Source: Larimichthys crocea (lineage: Eukaryota; Chordata; Actinopteri; Sciaenidae). From it: a stretch of DNA of 64,000 nucleotides. The notes below the pieces were generated by a model. The model saw only the letters and a list, made by a program, of their open reading frames with translations. It did not search any database and was not told the DNA's origin. This document shows, one piece after another, positions 1 to 11,759 of this stretch. The position numbers and the translations under genes were made by a program. The stretch's first letter is position 1, and the number at the start of each line of letters is the position of its first letter. Location of the stretch: positions 8,289,291 to 8,353,290 of the forward strand of contig NC_040021.1 of NCBI RefSeq assembly GCF_000972845.2. Reading direction: 5' to 3'.

Positions 1-830
1 GTAAATCTCCACAGATGGCAAGCTAATGTTATTCAATTAGCAGGTGATGGGGAAGGGTGGAACCCGATCCCCAACAAAACACCAGTCCAGCACACTCCCT
101 TCTATAAAAGACACCTGTCAGAAACAAGAGCCTCCTTTACCCTGGCTGTTAAAGAAAAGCACTCTCCTTGTCTCATCATCATTTAAGACTTAGGCACTTC
201 AAAGCTGGCCAGGTACAATAGCAATGAGCAGGCTGCCTTCAAAAGAACAGCACAAGTTATGGCGGGGTGGCAGGGGAAAAGAATAGCCCTGTAAATCATA
301 ATAGAGAGGAAAATATAAAAGACGAGGTGGAGAGACGCAGTTCACCTGTTCTCTGTAACACAATCACTTAACGATCCTCTGGGCGCATTGTAAGGGAGAG
401 CGCTCCTGTAGCTCGCGCCCTCGCTTTGTGCCCCTCGCTGGAGCGCAGAGATCATCTTCCCCTTCTCCACAGACCCCCTGACCTTCTCTCTGTTCCACTT
501 ACACACACACACCCATCGAAATTACCTTTACCTCCTCACAGATTAAGATCAATGTCATTCATCGCGTTTAGAGTATCAGCCTTTGATTCGGACCAGAGAA
601 AGGGATGGGAGGGCACGCGGGGCACCTGGGAGCTGTGTCGAGGATGAAAAAGAAAAAAAATGTCCTCCATTAGACGTGGATGAATCTTTCCCCCAGTGCT
701 CCTGTGTGCTTCATGTGAAGGGTGGTTGACCTATGAAGTCACTGCAGTTTAACAAAGACATATTTGCATAGGCACCGATTAAAAAATGTCCCTCTGATTA
801 CTTAACCGCGATAAGGGTGTGTTCGGTTTG
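1..830. other. Unique non-coding stretch, candidate CNE
   Basis: No coding potential recognised; the 73-codon open frame at 426-647 lacks any domain and reads through a short CA run. The sequence is complex and repeat-poor. Motifs of developmental-enhancer type are visible: homeodomain cores (CAATTAG near 35-41), a TCF/LEF-like CTTTGATTC near 580 and TATAAA-like A/T blocks near 104 and 316. The GC-rich patch at 380-460 holds several CpGs. Conservation is inferred from texture only. Confidence 0.3.
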
Positions 831-2130
831 AAAACAGCAGTGGTGGTGTGTTTCTACAGGTGCAGGTGAAAAGGGGGGAAATCCAAATCAGGAAGTACAG
901 ATTGAGGGCTTTCTGGACTCCAAGAATATGGATGTATTAAAAGAGACGTACACGGATACACAATGGAGAGAGAGGAAGAGGAAGATGACATATAACAAAG
1001 GTTCCTGGGAAAGAAACACGATCAGGAAGCAAAGAAAACAAAAAAAGAGGCTCCTGCTCATGAGTGAGCAACTTTCAGTGAAAGAGAATCACACAGCAGA
1101 CATAAATGTATCAGTATTACGGTATAACGTTGAATGTTTCACATTAAAACATGCTCATTTATTGAAAAGTTTCACATTATAACATGACAGGTTTGTAATA
1201 ACTTTGAACTCTTGTTAGACTGAGGAAGGCTGTGCTGAGAGCAGATGAACTGAGCAATATGGCTCATTTACACGACTTGATTAAGCTTTATTTCATGCTG
1301 GGGTTGAGACATGGCACGATTCTATTGTTACTGAGCACAGTGGATGATACATATGCGTACATAAAGAAGGATTTTAAAATGCAGGCCGCTGTACGGGAGG
1401 AAGAATCAGTCCGACCCACTGCAGTCAGTGTCGTTTCTTGTTGATCAGCTACGAAGACGCCATAGTCACGTTGTAACGTCATGCGTTGATATATTTTTAT
1501 TTGTCTGACATGGCAGCAATAAACTCTTCTCTTCCAGTGCTTGTGAGGTAAACAGTACAAAGCCTGCCCACACAGGCTACAGTCTACCTGTACTGTGTTT
1601 GATTGGCCGAAGCAGAGTGATGCAGAATGACAAAGGATAAGCCTTTCACCAGATGACCCTCCCGTTTTTTTAACCCCTACTGTGCCACCGCGATGGTCTA
1701 ATTGTGACAAATAAAGAGGCTGTGTTGTTTGACACAGTCTCGGACGCACGCTTTTCTCTCTGTGATTAAGCCCAACCCCCCCGTTACCTCAGCGTCTCTC
1801 TGCTTTACCACAGAGATTCCTCTGTTTGTCTAGTCCCTGACCTTTGACCTGGCCCATAGGTAAGCTTAGCTTTTGGATAGCATCGACTCTTTTCTATAGA
1901 TAGCTTCTTTTTTTTTTTCCATTGAAGTTACGAACTCTCCACTCTCTCTCTCTCTCTCCGTTCACCTACCTCCCCCCAACATCCCCACCCTTGGAGTCAA
2001 CCAGGGTATGTGACGGTCTAAATGCCCCCTATTGTTGGCAGAATGGACCTTTTGTCCGCACCCCCTGTATGTGCTGACTAAGGGACATGCAGTGAGCCCA
2101 CTTTTGAGTCCATCCAGGGGTATGGGAGGG
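831..2130. other. Non-coding, no gene seen
   Basis: About 1.3 kb of unique sequence. Open frames on both strands (84, 70 and 153 codons) have no recognisable domain and no splice context. A short (CT)n run lies at 1942-1958. The one specific site is the DR1 at 1838-1850, listed separately. Confidence 0.5.
1838..1850 (-). promoter_or_regulatory. Perfect DR1 nuclear-receptor motif
   Basis: The plus strand reads TGACCTTTGACCT, so the minus strand is AGGTCAAAGGTCA, two exact AGGTCA half-sites spaced by one base. DR1 sites are the classical targets of COUP-TF/NR2F, HNF4, RXR homodimers and PPAR-RXR. The same 13-mer recurs at 3756. The motif match is direct; occupancy is unknown. Confidence 0.5.
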
Positions 2131-2330
2131 GTGGATGCATAGGGTCAGCTAAGCCTTGCAATGACCCCCCCTTCCCAAAGTGTTTGAGGAATTTCCTGAT
2201 TCAATAACTTTTTAAATAGCCGGCCCCTTTGCCTTTATATACCTTCAATAGCAGCTGCCCTCATCCTCACACCTAGCAGACAGACTGGCCAGGCCACGTC
2301 TACACTAAAACAGGTTAAACTTGGTTCTAT
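2131..2330. other. Candidate CNE with TATA-like core
   Basis: Repeat-free block. A TTTATATAC element at about 2235 is followed roughly 30-50 bp later by a pyrimidine/CA-rich stretch, an arrangement compatible with a core promoter but common by chance. No open frame follows. Function is inferred from texture only. Confidence 0.25.
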
Positions 2331-3389
2331 CCATGGCTAAAACACCAAAACAGTAGAGTTTACTGTTGATTCTTCCTCCTTTTTTGGGTGGCAAACAAAC
2401 AACAATTACACACACAGGTTGAGTGAATTAATCAATTGTGACAGACAGGCCTGATTATGTTTGGACTCAGCTCTGTCGCCTCCATTTTTCCCTAATTTAT
2501 AGTGAAGACCTGGCCTCAAATCAGCAGAATCAGCAGCCTGGACTATTAAGACCTTTTTTCTCGCAGGCATTCTCTTAAAAAACGTCAGGAGTAAATTGCC
2601 CTAAACCGATCGAGTAAAAGCAAGCGCTCCCGTCATAAACAGTATCGTAAATTCATATATTCATATCCCCACCAACGACCTGACACTTCCGATCGCAGTG
2701 ATGATCCACCTTTTCGCAGAATGTGGCAGCATGAAACTATATCTTCCCTCGTTACTTTGCTTTGCCCGAGACAGCTCCTTATTTATGAACCCTTGAAAAA
2801 CGCCATAAAAGACAGTAAAGGCTTCGTATGTAAAAGCATCTTTAGAGAAAGGGGAGGAGGGTTGAAAGGGAAGACAAAGAGACGGATAGGGGGAAAAAAA
2901 AAGATAAATGAGAGAGGTAGCATGTGGGAATATTACTTTATTTCTGTAATGAGGATCTGCGCACACAGCAGTTTGTGGACCAATAATTAATCTCCCTAAC
3001 ATCCCTTTTTTAATAGACTTCCATTAACATGCTTTTAAAAACGGTGCTTTTAAACGATACCCAATTCGCCGCATAGATGAGAGCACACATTACTGCCGAA
3101 CAGTATTTACTGGCCATCCTTTAAACAACTCCCTTTAAAATCTAATCCGCTAATGTATCCAAATCACACGGCTGTCCCGGGCCATATATCTTTAATTGTA
3201 CGTCGGTCCACTTTAACAAGAGTCAGATGCGTTCCAAAGACTCCTCTACATCAAAAAGCTGCCGCCCAGCACCTAATATCCTCTGCCGTCACAATGCTGC
3301 CGTTTCACCACCCGTGTTCATAAAACACAGCCCTCTCCTCCTCCTCCTCCACCCCCTGCTCCTCGACCCCCTCCTTTCACTTTGATTGG
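2331..3389. other. Non-coding, no gene seen
   Basis: Unique sequence with overlapping 89- and 113-codon open frames on opposite strands (2661-3002); neither resembles a known protein. A CTC-rich tract at about 3335-3375 is simple sequence. Confidence 0.45.
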
Positions 3390-3620
3390 GCTAATTGTGT
3401 TTCCTGCTGAATGCAGTAAACTTAAGAGAAAGCTAGGAAGTGCATATGCACGTACCCTGGAGCGCTCATACAAACTCAAATTCACACTGTAGGCGGCTTT
3501 CCTAACAAGAGGCCATTAGAGACAATAGGCAGGCTCGTTCACTTTCTAAGGGTCCAATTTACATGGCAGTGGCAGGTACTAAAAACCTCTTCAGTCCTAT
3601 GGGCTATGGAGTCCTCTTCT
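3390..3620. other. Candidate CNE
   Basis: Complex repeat-free sequence running from a GGGCTAATTG homeodomain-type site to an AAGGGTCCAATTTAC block. It has few simple repeats and balanced base composition, unlike its CT-rich left flank (3330-3380). No coding potential. Proposed as an enhancer-type element by texture only. Confidence 0.35.
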
Positions 3621-3755
3621 GACAGCGCTCCGTTGGTCATGTGTTGGAAATAGCTCATTATCTCTCAGTGGTTTAACACACGAGGATCAGTTTGGCCATG
3701 TATCCATTCATGTAAGTGTCCTTGAGCAGATTCAGAAATCTGGAACGTGTAACTC

Positions 3756-3768
3756 TGACCTTTGACCT
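3756..3768 (-). promoter_or_regulatory. Perfect DR1 nuclear-receptor motif
   Basis: TGACCTTTGACCT on plus, i.e. AGGTCAAAGGTCA on minus, identical to the site at 1838-1850. The flanks of the two sites differ (tagtccc...ggccca versus taactc...gctgtt), so they do not look like copies of one repeat. Confidence 0.5.
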
Positions 3769-3779
3769 GCTGTTACAGG

Positions 3780-5820
3780 AAGGTAGGAAGGATCAGGTTT
3801 TTAATATGTAGAAATAATAGGAGCTTCACATATCAGTAACGGATGGTTGAACTGTTACACAAGTGTAACAGAGGTTTTCGATCAGAGCCACGGAACATCT
3901 GGACCAGCCGGATCTGATAACTCATCGGTTTTCACCCGGAGAGCCATCACGAAACCGCACTGTGGTCGTCTTTGTTATCACAGCCTGTCACTCTTTTCTC
4001 TTCATCCCTCTCTTTCTCTTTGTCAATATGGGTGAGCTCCTGTTGACCCGAGGGTTCTCTGTGGTGAGAGTGGGCCACGTTGGACCACTTCAGAGCCAGA
4101 TCCTAAAAACCACACCAAACTTCCCAAGCAATCAATGGGTATATTTCTCTTTCTCTGCTCTCTCCCTGTCTCTCTTTATCTCGAAACCTCATCCCTCTCT
4201 GTGCTGGTGACCAGGTCCAGTGTGTGTGTGTGTGTGTTGCGGCCTCAGTAAAGGCAGACAGTGTGTTAGTGAATGGGAGGGAAGTCATATGTTAGCAGTT
4301 TGAACCTACAGCCCCAATTAGAGGCAGCTGTTGCTGCGCTATCGCACCACAGCGGAGGGGAGGGTGGGGGGCTGAATTTATGGTCTGCGTCTCCGTGGCG
4401 ACCCCTGTTTGATGTGCAGATAATTAGGAAGTGAATGGCTTCCTGTGGGTTGCTGCTGGAAGGGGCAGCTTCATACAATAATAAAAAACAGAGAGAAAGG
4501 GAGAACAAGGAGAAGAACAGCTGAGACGTAGGATGCATATTGGTGCGGTAGCCGGGTCAGGTGGTGTGCCAACAGAAACTGGAGGTCGCCCCCCCGCCCT
4601 CCCCCTCCTCGTATAAATGTGCATGCTGCAGCGTGGGGGTCTCCATCTCCTGACACATGACTTTGCACGCTGACACACTTGACCCCTTGTCTTGCCTGTG
4701 TCTGAATTCAGTCGCATTCAAAAGGCTGAATCAGTCAACGCATCGCCGGAGTCAGCTTTGAGCTCTTCGCATACCATCCTTTGACTCACACAGGAACACG
4801 CCTGTGCAAGTTAGCAGCTCAGAACGCATTCACAAAAAAACTTGGCAACATGAGTTAACAGTCCAAGCGGTAAAAGAAACAGAGCAGATCAAAGACGGAA
4901 ATGTATGTCCCTATAGATCAAGTAAAAAAAACCCTCATTTTTCAACATTTGTCTCGACATGTCATTTCAAACATCTTGAATAATCTTCTGTCAAGTTTTT
5001 ACTGTGTACGTTTCTGCCCAGACTACCTTTAAAGCTCCTCTCATAAGCTCGGTCTTAACTCAGATACCATTTGCTCGTTCCATAGCAACCCTTTGTTTTT
5101 CCACTTGCTTCATCACCACCTTGCACGTCATTTCAACTTTGACCTCTTCAGCCAGAAGTCGTGACCCTCGCTCATTGTCCTCCCCGTTTCCCTGAAGGTG
5201 ATCAGAATCCAGAATTAAAAAAAAAAAAGCCTCTTGAAAAAAAAAAGAAAAGTAATTGATTCCTGAGATTCCTCACAAGTGTCAAGTGTTAAGTCAGTCA
5301 ATAAAACTTTCTAACGGACTCTGCTGGTCACTGTATGAGCAACAATAGAGCCAGATTGTGATTCTTGGTATCTTTTGTTTCTCTCCAGCTTTTCCCGGTG
5401 AATGAAACACAATAGGAAGGAATGCATTGGTTTCTGCTTGAGAGCTAAACCCAATCATGATGATAACAATGTGCTTTAAAGGACTAAGAGAGTCTTTAAC
5501 TATCCTCCTCAGCATCAGATTAGCGCGTTACCATCTACCCCCCCTGTGGCCGGCCATTCATGTGCAACGTAAGGCCAACACTAAACAACAACACACAGGC
5601 AGGAACACAAAACCACGCATCTGCACATAAATGTATCCATCTGGTTATTCAGTTAGCCGATTAGAAATCAATGAATAAATCAAGTGGAGTGTATTAAGAC
5701 ATTGCTCTGTCACCGTATGTGTGGGAAGTGTTGATATTGTTAAAGAACAAGAGGATTGAGAGCTGTATACACACATTATCTTAACCTTTGTTGACAAAAG
5801 TATAAAGCTGGCTTTAGTCG
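3780..5820. other. Non-coding, no gene seen
   Basis: Unique sequence with a (TG)8 tract at 4221-4236, CT-rich stretches (3995-4020, 4150-4200) and A-runs near 5217-5250. Minus-strand open frames of 90 and 97 codons at 4266-4717 overlap each other in different frames and read through compositionally biased DNA. Nothing recognisable. Confidence 0.45.
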
Positions 5821-5831
5821 GTTTAAGTTGG

Positions 5832-5940
5832 GTTGGGTATCAAATCTTAATACTTGTTGAGTAGTGGCTGAAATGTTCCCGGATTATCGAGTACCAAAGT
5901 GTCAAGAACCGGAAAGTCTGCGTCTAATACCGAGTCAGAT
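5832..5940 (+). mobile_element. Degraded non-autonomous element remnant
   Basis: The segment starting GTTGGGTATCAAA and continuing through 'attatcgagtaccaaagtgtc' resembles a fish short element built on GGTATCGAAA / TCGAGTACC motifs (probably hAT-like MITEs). It is much diverged and has no clear terminal repeats. Identification is from memory. Confidence 0.35.
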
Positions 5941-5971
5941 TTGTTTACTTATTATTTGATCAGAGACAGAG

Positions 5972-6110
5972 CTAGAGATGTACCGATCAATCAACTGGTG
6001 ACTGGAATCGGACAGTTTTCAGCTTGATTGGTCATGACTGGTGCCATGTAGTGTAAAACTGACCTGCACACTGTGCGGCATAATGGTTCAAGTCATGTGG
6101 ACAGCAGCGC
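5972..6110 (+). mobile_element. Possible second MITE remnant
   Basis: 'gagatgtaccgatcaatc' followed by a GATTGGTCATGACTGG block resembles fish elements that begin GATGTACCGAT. It lies just downstream of another remnant. Boundaries and family are uncertain. Confidence 0.25.
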
Positions 6111-6950
6111 TGATCACTGTCAATGATATGGTGTTACAAATAAGAATAAGGCATAAGTGGGATATTACAATGAAATTAAAATGATGTAATTGAAGTGTCA
6201 GAAGTGGACACTCACTGTGGAGTGACTCTTGAGCTGTAGTGCACCCAATGCCACAAATAAAATCACTTCATGCTAATGCTTCATACAAACTTCGCCGACT
6301 CGCTTCCAAATCTAAGCATCCCGGCTATACGTTATGATGTCATTAAGGATGCAGAAGGATCTGGATTATGCAACAGAACACACACACACACAACACACAC
6401 ACGCACGCATCACATTTATCACAGTCAAAACAAGCTCTCTAAACCAAGGACCCTCACAGCTCTGCCCCATTCACAGGAATGCGGAGAAAGAGGAAAATAT
6501 TCTGATAAGAAGCTGTTTTCTTACGGGCAGCTGGGAGGGGTCCATCATATCTTGTTATGCTTAGCATTTGTTTTACTCTATGAGAACATGTGATGTGTCT
6601 GAGCCGGTATCTGTATTCCCATTACGACATGTGCCTCACTGCCATGGGAAAAGTATGCCCGCCAGTTGCCCAAGGGGAAAAAAAAAATCCAAGGCTTTCA
6701 CGAAAATGTGGTGAGACAGTGATGCTTAAATGACAAGGTAAGGGAGCATATGTAGAGAGTCAGTGGCCCTGATTTACTATAATGCCACTTCATGTAATTA
6801 AAAAAAGAACATCAACAACAAACATAACACCCCTCCTCTCTTTATTCCTCTTTCCTTTTTCTTATTTCATTTTTTTCATCTTTTTCCTCTTTACACTAAA
6901 AAAAAACAAAAAAAAACACACTGGCCCCTCCCCCGTCCGCCGCTCTCCTG
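6111..6950. other. Non-coding, no gene seen
   Basis: Unique to low-complexity sequence containing an imperfect CA tract (6378-6411), an A-run near 6679 and a T-rich/A-rich stretch at 6840-6915. Open frames here read through the CA tract. Confidence 0.45.
6378..6411. repeat. (CA)n microsatellite, interrupted
   Basis: Imperfect CA repeat with AAC and GCAC interruptions. Confidence 0.9.
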
Positions 6951-6954
6951 CTTT

Positions 6955-7280
6955 TCTGTGCTGAGGGTCGCTGACAAAAGGAATTGTGCAAACGAGCCTT
7001 TAAAATCCCTAAATGGTTGTGGTCTGCGCACAATGGGCCAAAGAATGCGGTGCTGGACAAAGGCCGGCCCTTGCCCCACCACTCCGCCCTGCAGTGATGG
7101 ATCCGAACGGACGCATGAACGTGGGCTGGATTTGGGGCTGCGGAGGCGCCACCTCGCCCCCCACTGGGCCAACCAAAAGGGACAGGCCTCGGGGATACAC
7201 TGGAACCCCAGCCAAGGGCCTCAAAACAATCACGAGCTGCTAACTAGCCTCGCCATCCATAGGCCTTGATTGATATGGGA
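6955..7280. other. GC-rich candidate CNE
   Basis: A GC-rich, CpG-containing block in an otherwise AT-balanced area. The left part ('ctgacaaaaggaattgtgc') is complex and repeat-free. Open frames exist in several frames on both strands, the pattern expected of GC-rich non-coding DNA with few stop codons; none has a recognisable domain. Possible enhancer or cryptic promoter. Confidence 0.35.
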
Positions 7281-7289
7281 AACGCATGC

Positions 7290-7640
7290 TTGCTTCTCCA
7301 TACAGCTCCCACCATCACTCTTTATCATCCTCAAAGCCTGAAATTATTCCCCCTTTCAAAGCCAAAGCTACAGATTAGATGTGGGCAGCCATTAAATGCT
7401 GATTTTATGTACGTAACAGGTTTATATTAGCCCTAAAATCATGTTTTATGAGCGCCCGATATGCCTCACAGGGATGTAGGCTGTAACGAATGGCAGAGAA
7501 ATATGAAAGAGCAATGGTGAAATCAGAGAATGTAGGTATGGACAAATTATAATGAATGTTTTATTAATGGGGACTACCCCCCTCTAGGTTAATAGTACTA
7601 AGGAAAACGTTAATTTGCATGGTTCAAGGATATGGAAAAT
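7290..7640. other. Strong candidate CNE
   Basis: About 350 bp without simple repeats, rich in ATTA/TAAT cores (GCCATTAAATG, TTTATTAATGG, AGGTTAATAG) and a TTTATG-type hox-like site. No open frame of note. The texture matches vertebrate developmental CNEs; conservation itself could not be tested. Confidence 0.4.
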
Positions 7641-8149
7641 GCGCTCTGACAACCCTGATTAGAGTTAGGGTACAGGATGGTGCTTTGAGGAGCAGTCAAA
7701 CTTCACAGGCAAATTGAAAACAGGTTGGTCCGCTTATAGCAGATACTCCACAGTTGTCTGAATGTTTCTGAGCAATTACCTGGAGGAAGAAAGAGCTCAA
7801 ACGTAGTTCAGTTATTCGCCTGTCTACTCCTAAATCCGTCCATTACACATGCTTGCTTTACCTGCTCAGGATCAGGATTTATACCAGCATGCTTTGGGAA
7901 AAAAGGACGAAAAAATTTGGAGGAAACGAACACAAGCATGAGTGCACGTAGTCCTAAACTATTCGCCACACAAATCTACTGTTGCTCCAACAAAATAAGA
8001 GTAAAACACAACAACAATACATGATCGTTGGCGTTATGTAATCCATATCCAGGATGCAGCTGCAGAGCGTGAACATCCTTCAGGAGTCAGATTGGCAGCT
8101 GATTTCCTCCATCCCTTTGTTACTGAAAAACAAGCAGCAAGAACCTTGT
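7641..8149. other. Non-coding, nothing recognised
   Basis: Unique AT-leaning sequence without repeats, open frames or motif clusters that I can support. Confidence 0.45.
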
Positions 8150-8600
8150 TTGCTTTTCAATAATATTAATAACACAATCATTAAGTAGCACATGTTGAAG
8201 CTCGGGCTACATTAAAGCCACTGATGTGCTAAACTTCAGGCCCTCCAGGTAGCACGTGAAGGTCTTTAAAAGCCTATGGCTAATTTCTAAGCGATAAAGG
8301 GCAATAAACAACAATTTAAGGGTCTGTAATTACAGCGCAGCAGGGCTGGAGGACAGACGGGTGCTTTTTGAGCTTGGGGCATTGTTTTATTATAACTCCA
8401 CACAATGCCGTACTGCATCTATTTGGCTATTGGGCTTCGAGCAATTGGCTGGGTGTTTGTTTGTGTGCGTCTGTTGTGGAGGGCTGCGGTTCAACGTGCC
8501 CGTCGAAGCAAGTTGTAACATCACACAAACAGTTTTTTTGGAGAATAAAAGCGGGGCCACTGATGTGTGCAGGTGTCTGTTGCCCATGTTTACACTATAG
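8150..8600. other. Candidate CNE
   Basis: Complex sequence with AATATTAATAACACAATCATTA, CCAAT-type (ATTGGCTG near 8445) and TAATT sites. Overlapping open frames at 8361-8646 in three frames are not protein-like. Called on texture. Confidence 0.3.
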
Positions 8601-10870
8601 GACTGTGGTCCAAGTTCTTAAATCAGACAAAACAATAAATTTATAGGCAAAATATCTACTAGAAATCCAAGAAACTAGTTAGTGACTAACTGATAACACA
8701 CAAAGCAGACTGTTCTTAAGAAGTGCCGCCCTCTTTCCTCTCTTTTCCTCTCACCCATGACACTCCTCATCTGATCATAGACACGCACTCCCTTTCACTT
8801 TCTTTATAATTTCCAGACAATAAGCTGTAAAAGTTAATGATAAGGTAACGGCGAGAACAAAAGAGAGTCTGTAATCTTTTGAAGTACTTTTAGTATTATT
8901 GCTTTTTGTACGTTGCAGGCATTTACTGTAAATGTAATTTGTGGGCAGCAGCAGCAGCAGCTGTGCGGCTCTTTATCAATATTAGATGTTACTTGCACAG
9001 CCTCGACATAATCGCACACGAATCCTCTGAAAAGGTTTCACACACCTCCTGTGTATAACCAGTGATAGCCTGAGGCCTGTATTACTCACAATGGTGGTAT
9101 TTTCAAGTCCTGACTTCATATCCTGCCCTCGTTTTTGTCTTATTTGACTAGGGGGCCCCCCCAACTACTCTTGGAGAGTGCACCCCAATCTATGTAAATC
9201 CCTTACATACATACCTCAGCTGCACTTAGAAGCACGTTGATTACATAACATAACAGTGAGGTCGAACGGAGCCGGCGCAATCAGATGTGCCGCGGGAAAA
9301 AAAAAACTGAGAAATGATTCAGCTCTGTTTAATTTTTAATTCAGGACAATGCCTCACATTCATTCATAGAACCAGGAAAAGACTGTGTTCTGTTAATGAT
9401 CTCCAAATTTTCCCTTTGGTTAATTCCTTTCTTTTCACTCCTTGTAAGACACACACACACACACACACACTGAACCCCTCCCTGCACTTGTTTTATTGCT
9501 TTTGAGTGGGTGGTGTTAGTGATACCTCTCTGATTCATACAACTGTTTGAAGTAGGATCATTTTTCCAGTTGTGCACATGCCATTCACCCAGATATCCAC
9601 CCACATACACTTTTTTCCCACCTTGTCCTTTAACTGGTAATGGCTCTTGGAATGCGGTAGAAGACTGGATTTGAAAAAAAGATCGCCACTAGCATAAATA
9701 AAAAAAGCGGGATACCAAAGAAGAAGAAAAGTTGGACAGACAGAGGATGGTTTGGAGAAGACAAGACAAAGCTTAGAGAGAACGATGGAGAACGAGAGGA
9801 CCTGCAGTGATCGTTGGTCATGGTTCGAGCTCCGATTTCTAGTTGTGCGTTTACTATAAATCCAGTGTGGTGAATTAATATGGTGGCCACATATCAGGTG
9901 CCCGGTATTCAATTTTGGCAGATCAGCTGTGACACCCACTCAGCCATCCTATCTGTGGAACTCACTTTTGGGAAAACACCACGACCACGCTGTTCTTGAT
10001 AATGTCCGACCGTGTTCGACACTTGAATTTGAAAATGTTTTTCCTTCTCTCTGTCCTGGGCCTCGCATACACACTGAAGGTTTCAAATAAAGTGTTTGTC
10101 AGATCATTGAACAGCGACTGAAACCCTCCACACACGCACACACACCTCCTGATGAAGAACTGCATCTGAAACTCTACTGTGTAACTTTCCAAAAGCTGAA
10201 AATCAGACATTTATGCCTGACCAGGTGTGACTATGTGAGACTTCTCCCTGAAGCTTTTTTCGCTTTTCACCCAACTATGTACTCCTGTCACTATTTCCGT
10301 CTCTATAACACCATGAATGCCTGAGTGGACAGTCAAACACAGTTCTCCTCATCTGAATGATTCAACAACTCCTGCTCCTCTCTTTGTCGCTCTGCCTTTG
10401 AGTGTCTCCATTCAGAACTGCTTTTGTCTTTAGACGTGGTTGGATGACATGTCCTCTAAACTAGCTTGTCCCGAGCATATTGACATGGTATATTTAGATG
10501 TCTCAAGGCCGGGTCACGCTTGAAAAAGAATTAGTTTGTACAACAAGCTAAGCCAAACTTGATCATTGAAAGGATTGAGACACAATAATCGTTTAAATAT
10601 GGGCACTCTCATCGTGTTGCGCTTGTTTTTGCTCACGAAAAGTGACAGAATTAAGGTGTGTGATGACTAAAAAGTGAGTCTGGCAGAGAAGTTCAAACCA
10701 TGCTTACTTCCTCACCGCATCACATCTGGTCAATCCCTGCATAAAGTTTTAGAAAGTTTCAAAATTTGTCAAGTCTCTTCAATTCTGTTGGTGTAAAGTT
10801 AAGGCGATTTCAGACACTATTGGACGTTTAAACTATCCAACAAGAACTATTTGTATTTACTTCTTAGTGT
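8601..10870. other. Non-coding, no gene seen
   Basis: 2.3 kb of mixed unique sequence. Contains a (CAG)4-like run near 8946-8961 and a (CA)11 tract. Minus-strand frames of 89, 134 and 86 codons at 9341-9939 overlap in different registers and show no family features. Confidence 0.45.
9449..9470. repeat. (AC)11 microsatellite
   Basis: Uninterrupted AC dinucleotide run. Confidence 0.95.
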
Positions 10871-10874
10871 ACTG

Positions 10875-11400
10875 TACTTTATTTAACCAGGAAAGGTCCC
10901 ATTCAAATTAAAAACATTTTTTTTTAAAGGGAGTCCTAGCCAAGACGGGCAGCAACACAAACAAGAACAATAAGAGATAGAAATGACACCTGTATGATTC
11001 TGTCTCCAGGTCTTTTTAAAATGGATTTAAAGTTCTGTAAAACATTCAAGTCTGAGGGTGCAAAGTATCCAAACGCTCTGTTCTGTAAGTTTTGTACGAA
11101 CATTTGGTACTTACAAGATGTAAGTCCATTGATGGCAACAAGTACTGTTCATTTCTGAGAAATATAGGTACATAGAAAGGATGGCAGCAACCCCAGAATC
11201 ACCTTGTATATGTAAATATACCAATGGGTGCACCTGCGGGTTGCAGATTTTACAGTTAGTGATGAGTCTAAGAGAAGCATGGTGAGCTCTGTCGATGCCC
11301 GAGCATGGGCATGCATCAAAAGATCCACATAATCCAATATAGGTAAAAATGTGTTGTACTTGTATGGGATATTATAGTTGGAGGTGAACCCTGATGCAGT
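10875..11400 (-). mobile_element. 3' part of a non-LTR retrotransposon (LINE)
   Basis: Read on the minus strand, the 85-codon frame at 11406-11149 contains LPILDYVDLLMHAHA and THWYIYIYKVILGLLPS. These match the C-terminal reverse-transcriptase/connector pattern of LINE ORF2 (typically 'mPvLDYgDvvY' and 'HW..fIYKaL.GkLP.Y'). Downstream on the same strand a decayed tail of the ORF (IVPNVRTKLTEQSVWILC) has stops and frameshifts. The element ends with a 3' UTR of the type 'tttcctggttaaataaag', at 10875-10900 on the plus strand. It is 5'-truncated, as usual for LINEs, and inactive. Clade is not assigned. The homology is recognised by pattern from memory. Confidence 0.75.
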
Positions 11401-11554
11401 TATCATCAGATGTGTTTTACAAAATGCAGGGACTTTCCCTCCAGGCGAGGCTCAGTGCCACCGGAGGCCTCTGTTAAGAGGGACTATAGCTACACGCTAT
11501 TAATGTTAGCCACACTCCCCAACAAAACAAGGAACAAAAAGCTACACAACACCC

Positions 11555-11745
11555 TACTCATTCCTTTAACCAAAGTCACGCCAGCAAGGGTGCAGCGCAA
11601 TAAATTAACGTCTGATTAAAAATGGCCGTCTCGCCCGCCAAATTGTCATCAAGTGGCACCATTGATACGGGCAACAAAACCGGGCACATCACCAATCACC
11701 CGCTCAATGAGAAAAGGAAGGAGCTAAAAACAACATTCTTGAGCA
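11555..11745. other. Strong candidate CNE
   Basis: Repeat-free block with AATAAATTAACG, CTGATTAAAAATGGCC (a Pbx/hox-like GATTAAAAATGG core) and CCAATCACC. It separates the LINE fragment from a purine-rich simple-sequence domain, so complex sequence here stands out from both neighbours. Confidence 0.4.
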
Positions 11746-11759
11746 GGTCGGTCTTTCAT

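Noticed and set aside
2230..2290. TATA-box core promoter
   Set aside because: A TTTATATAC word with no supporting transcript, CpG patch or downstream gene is not enough.
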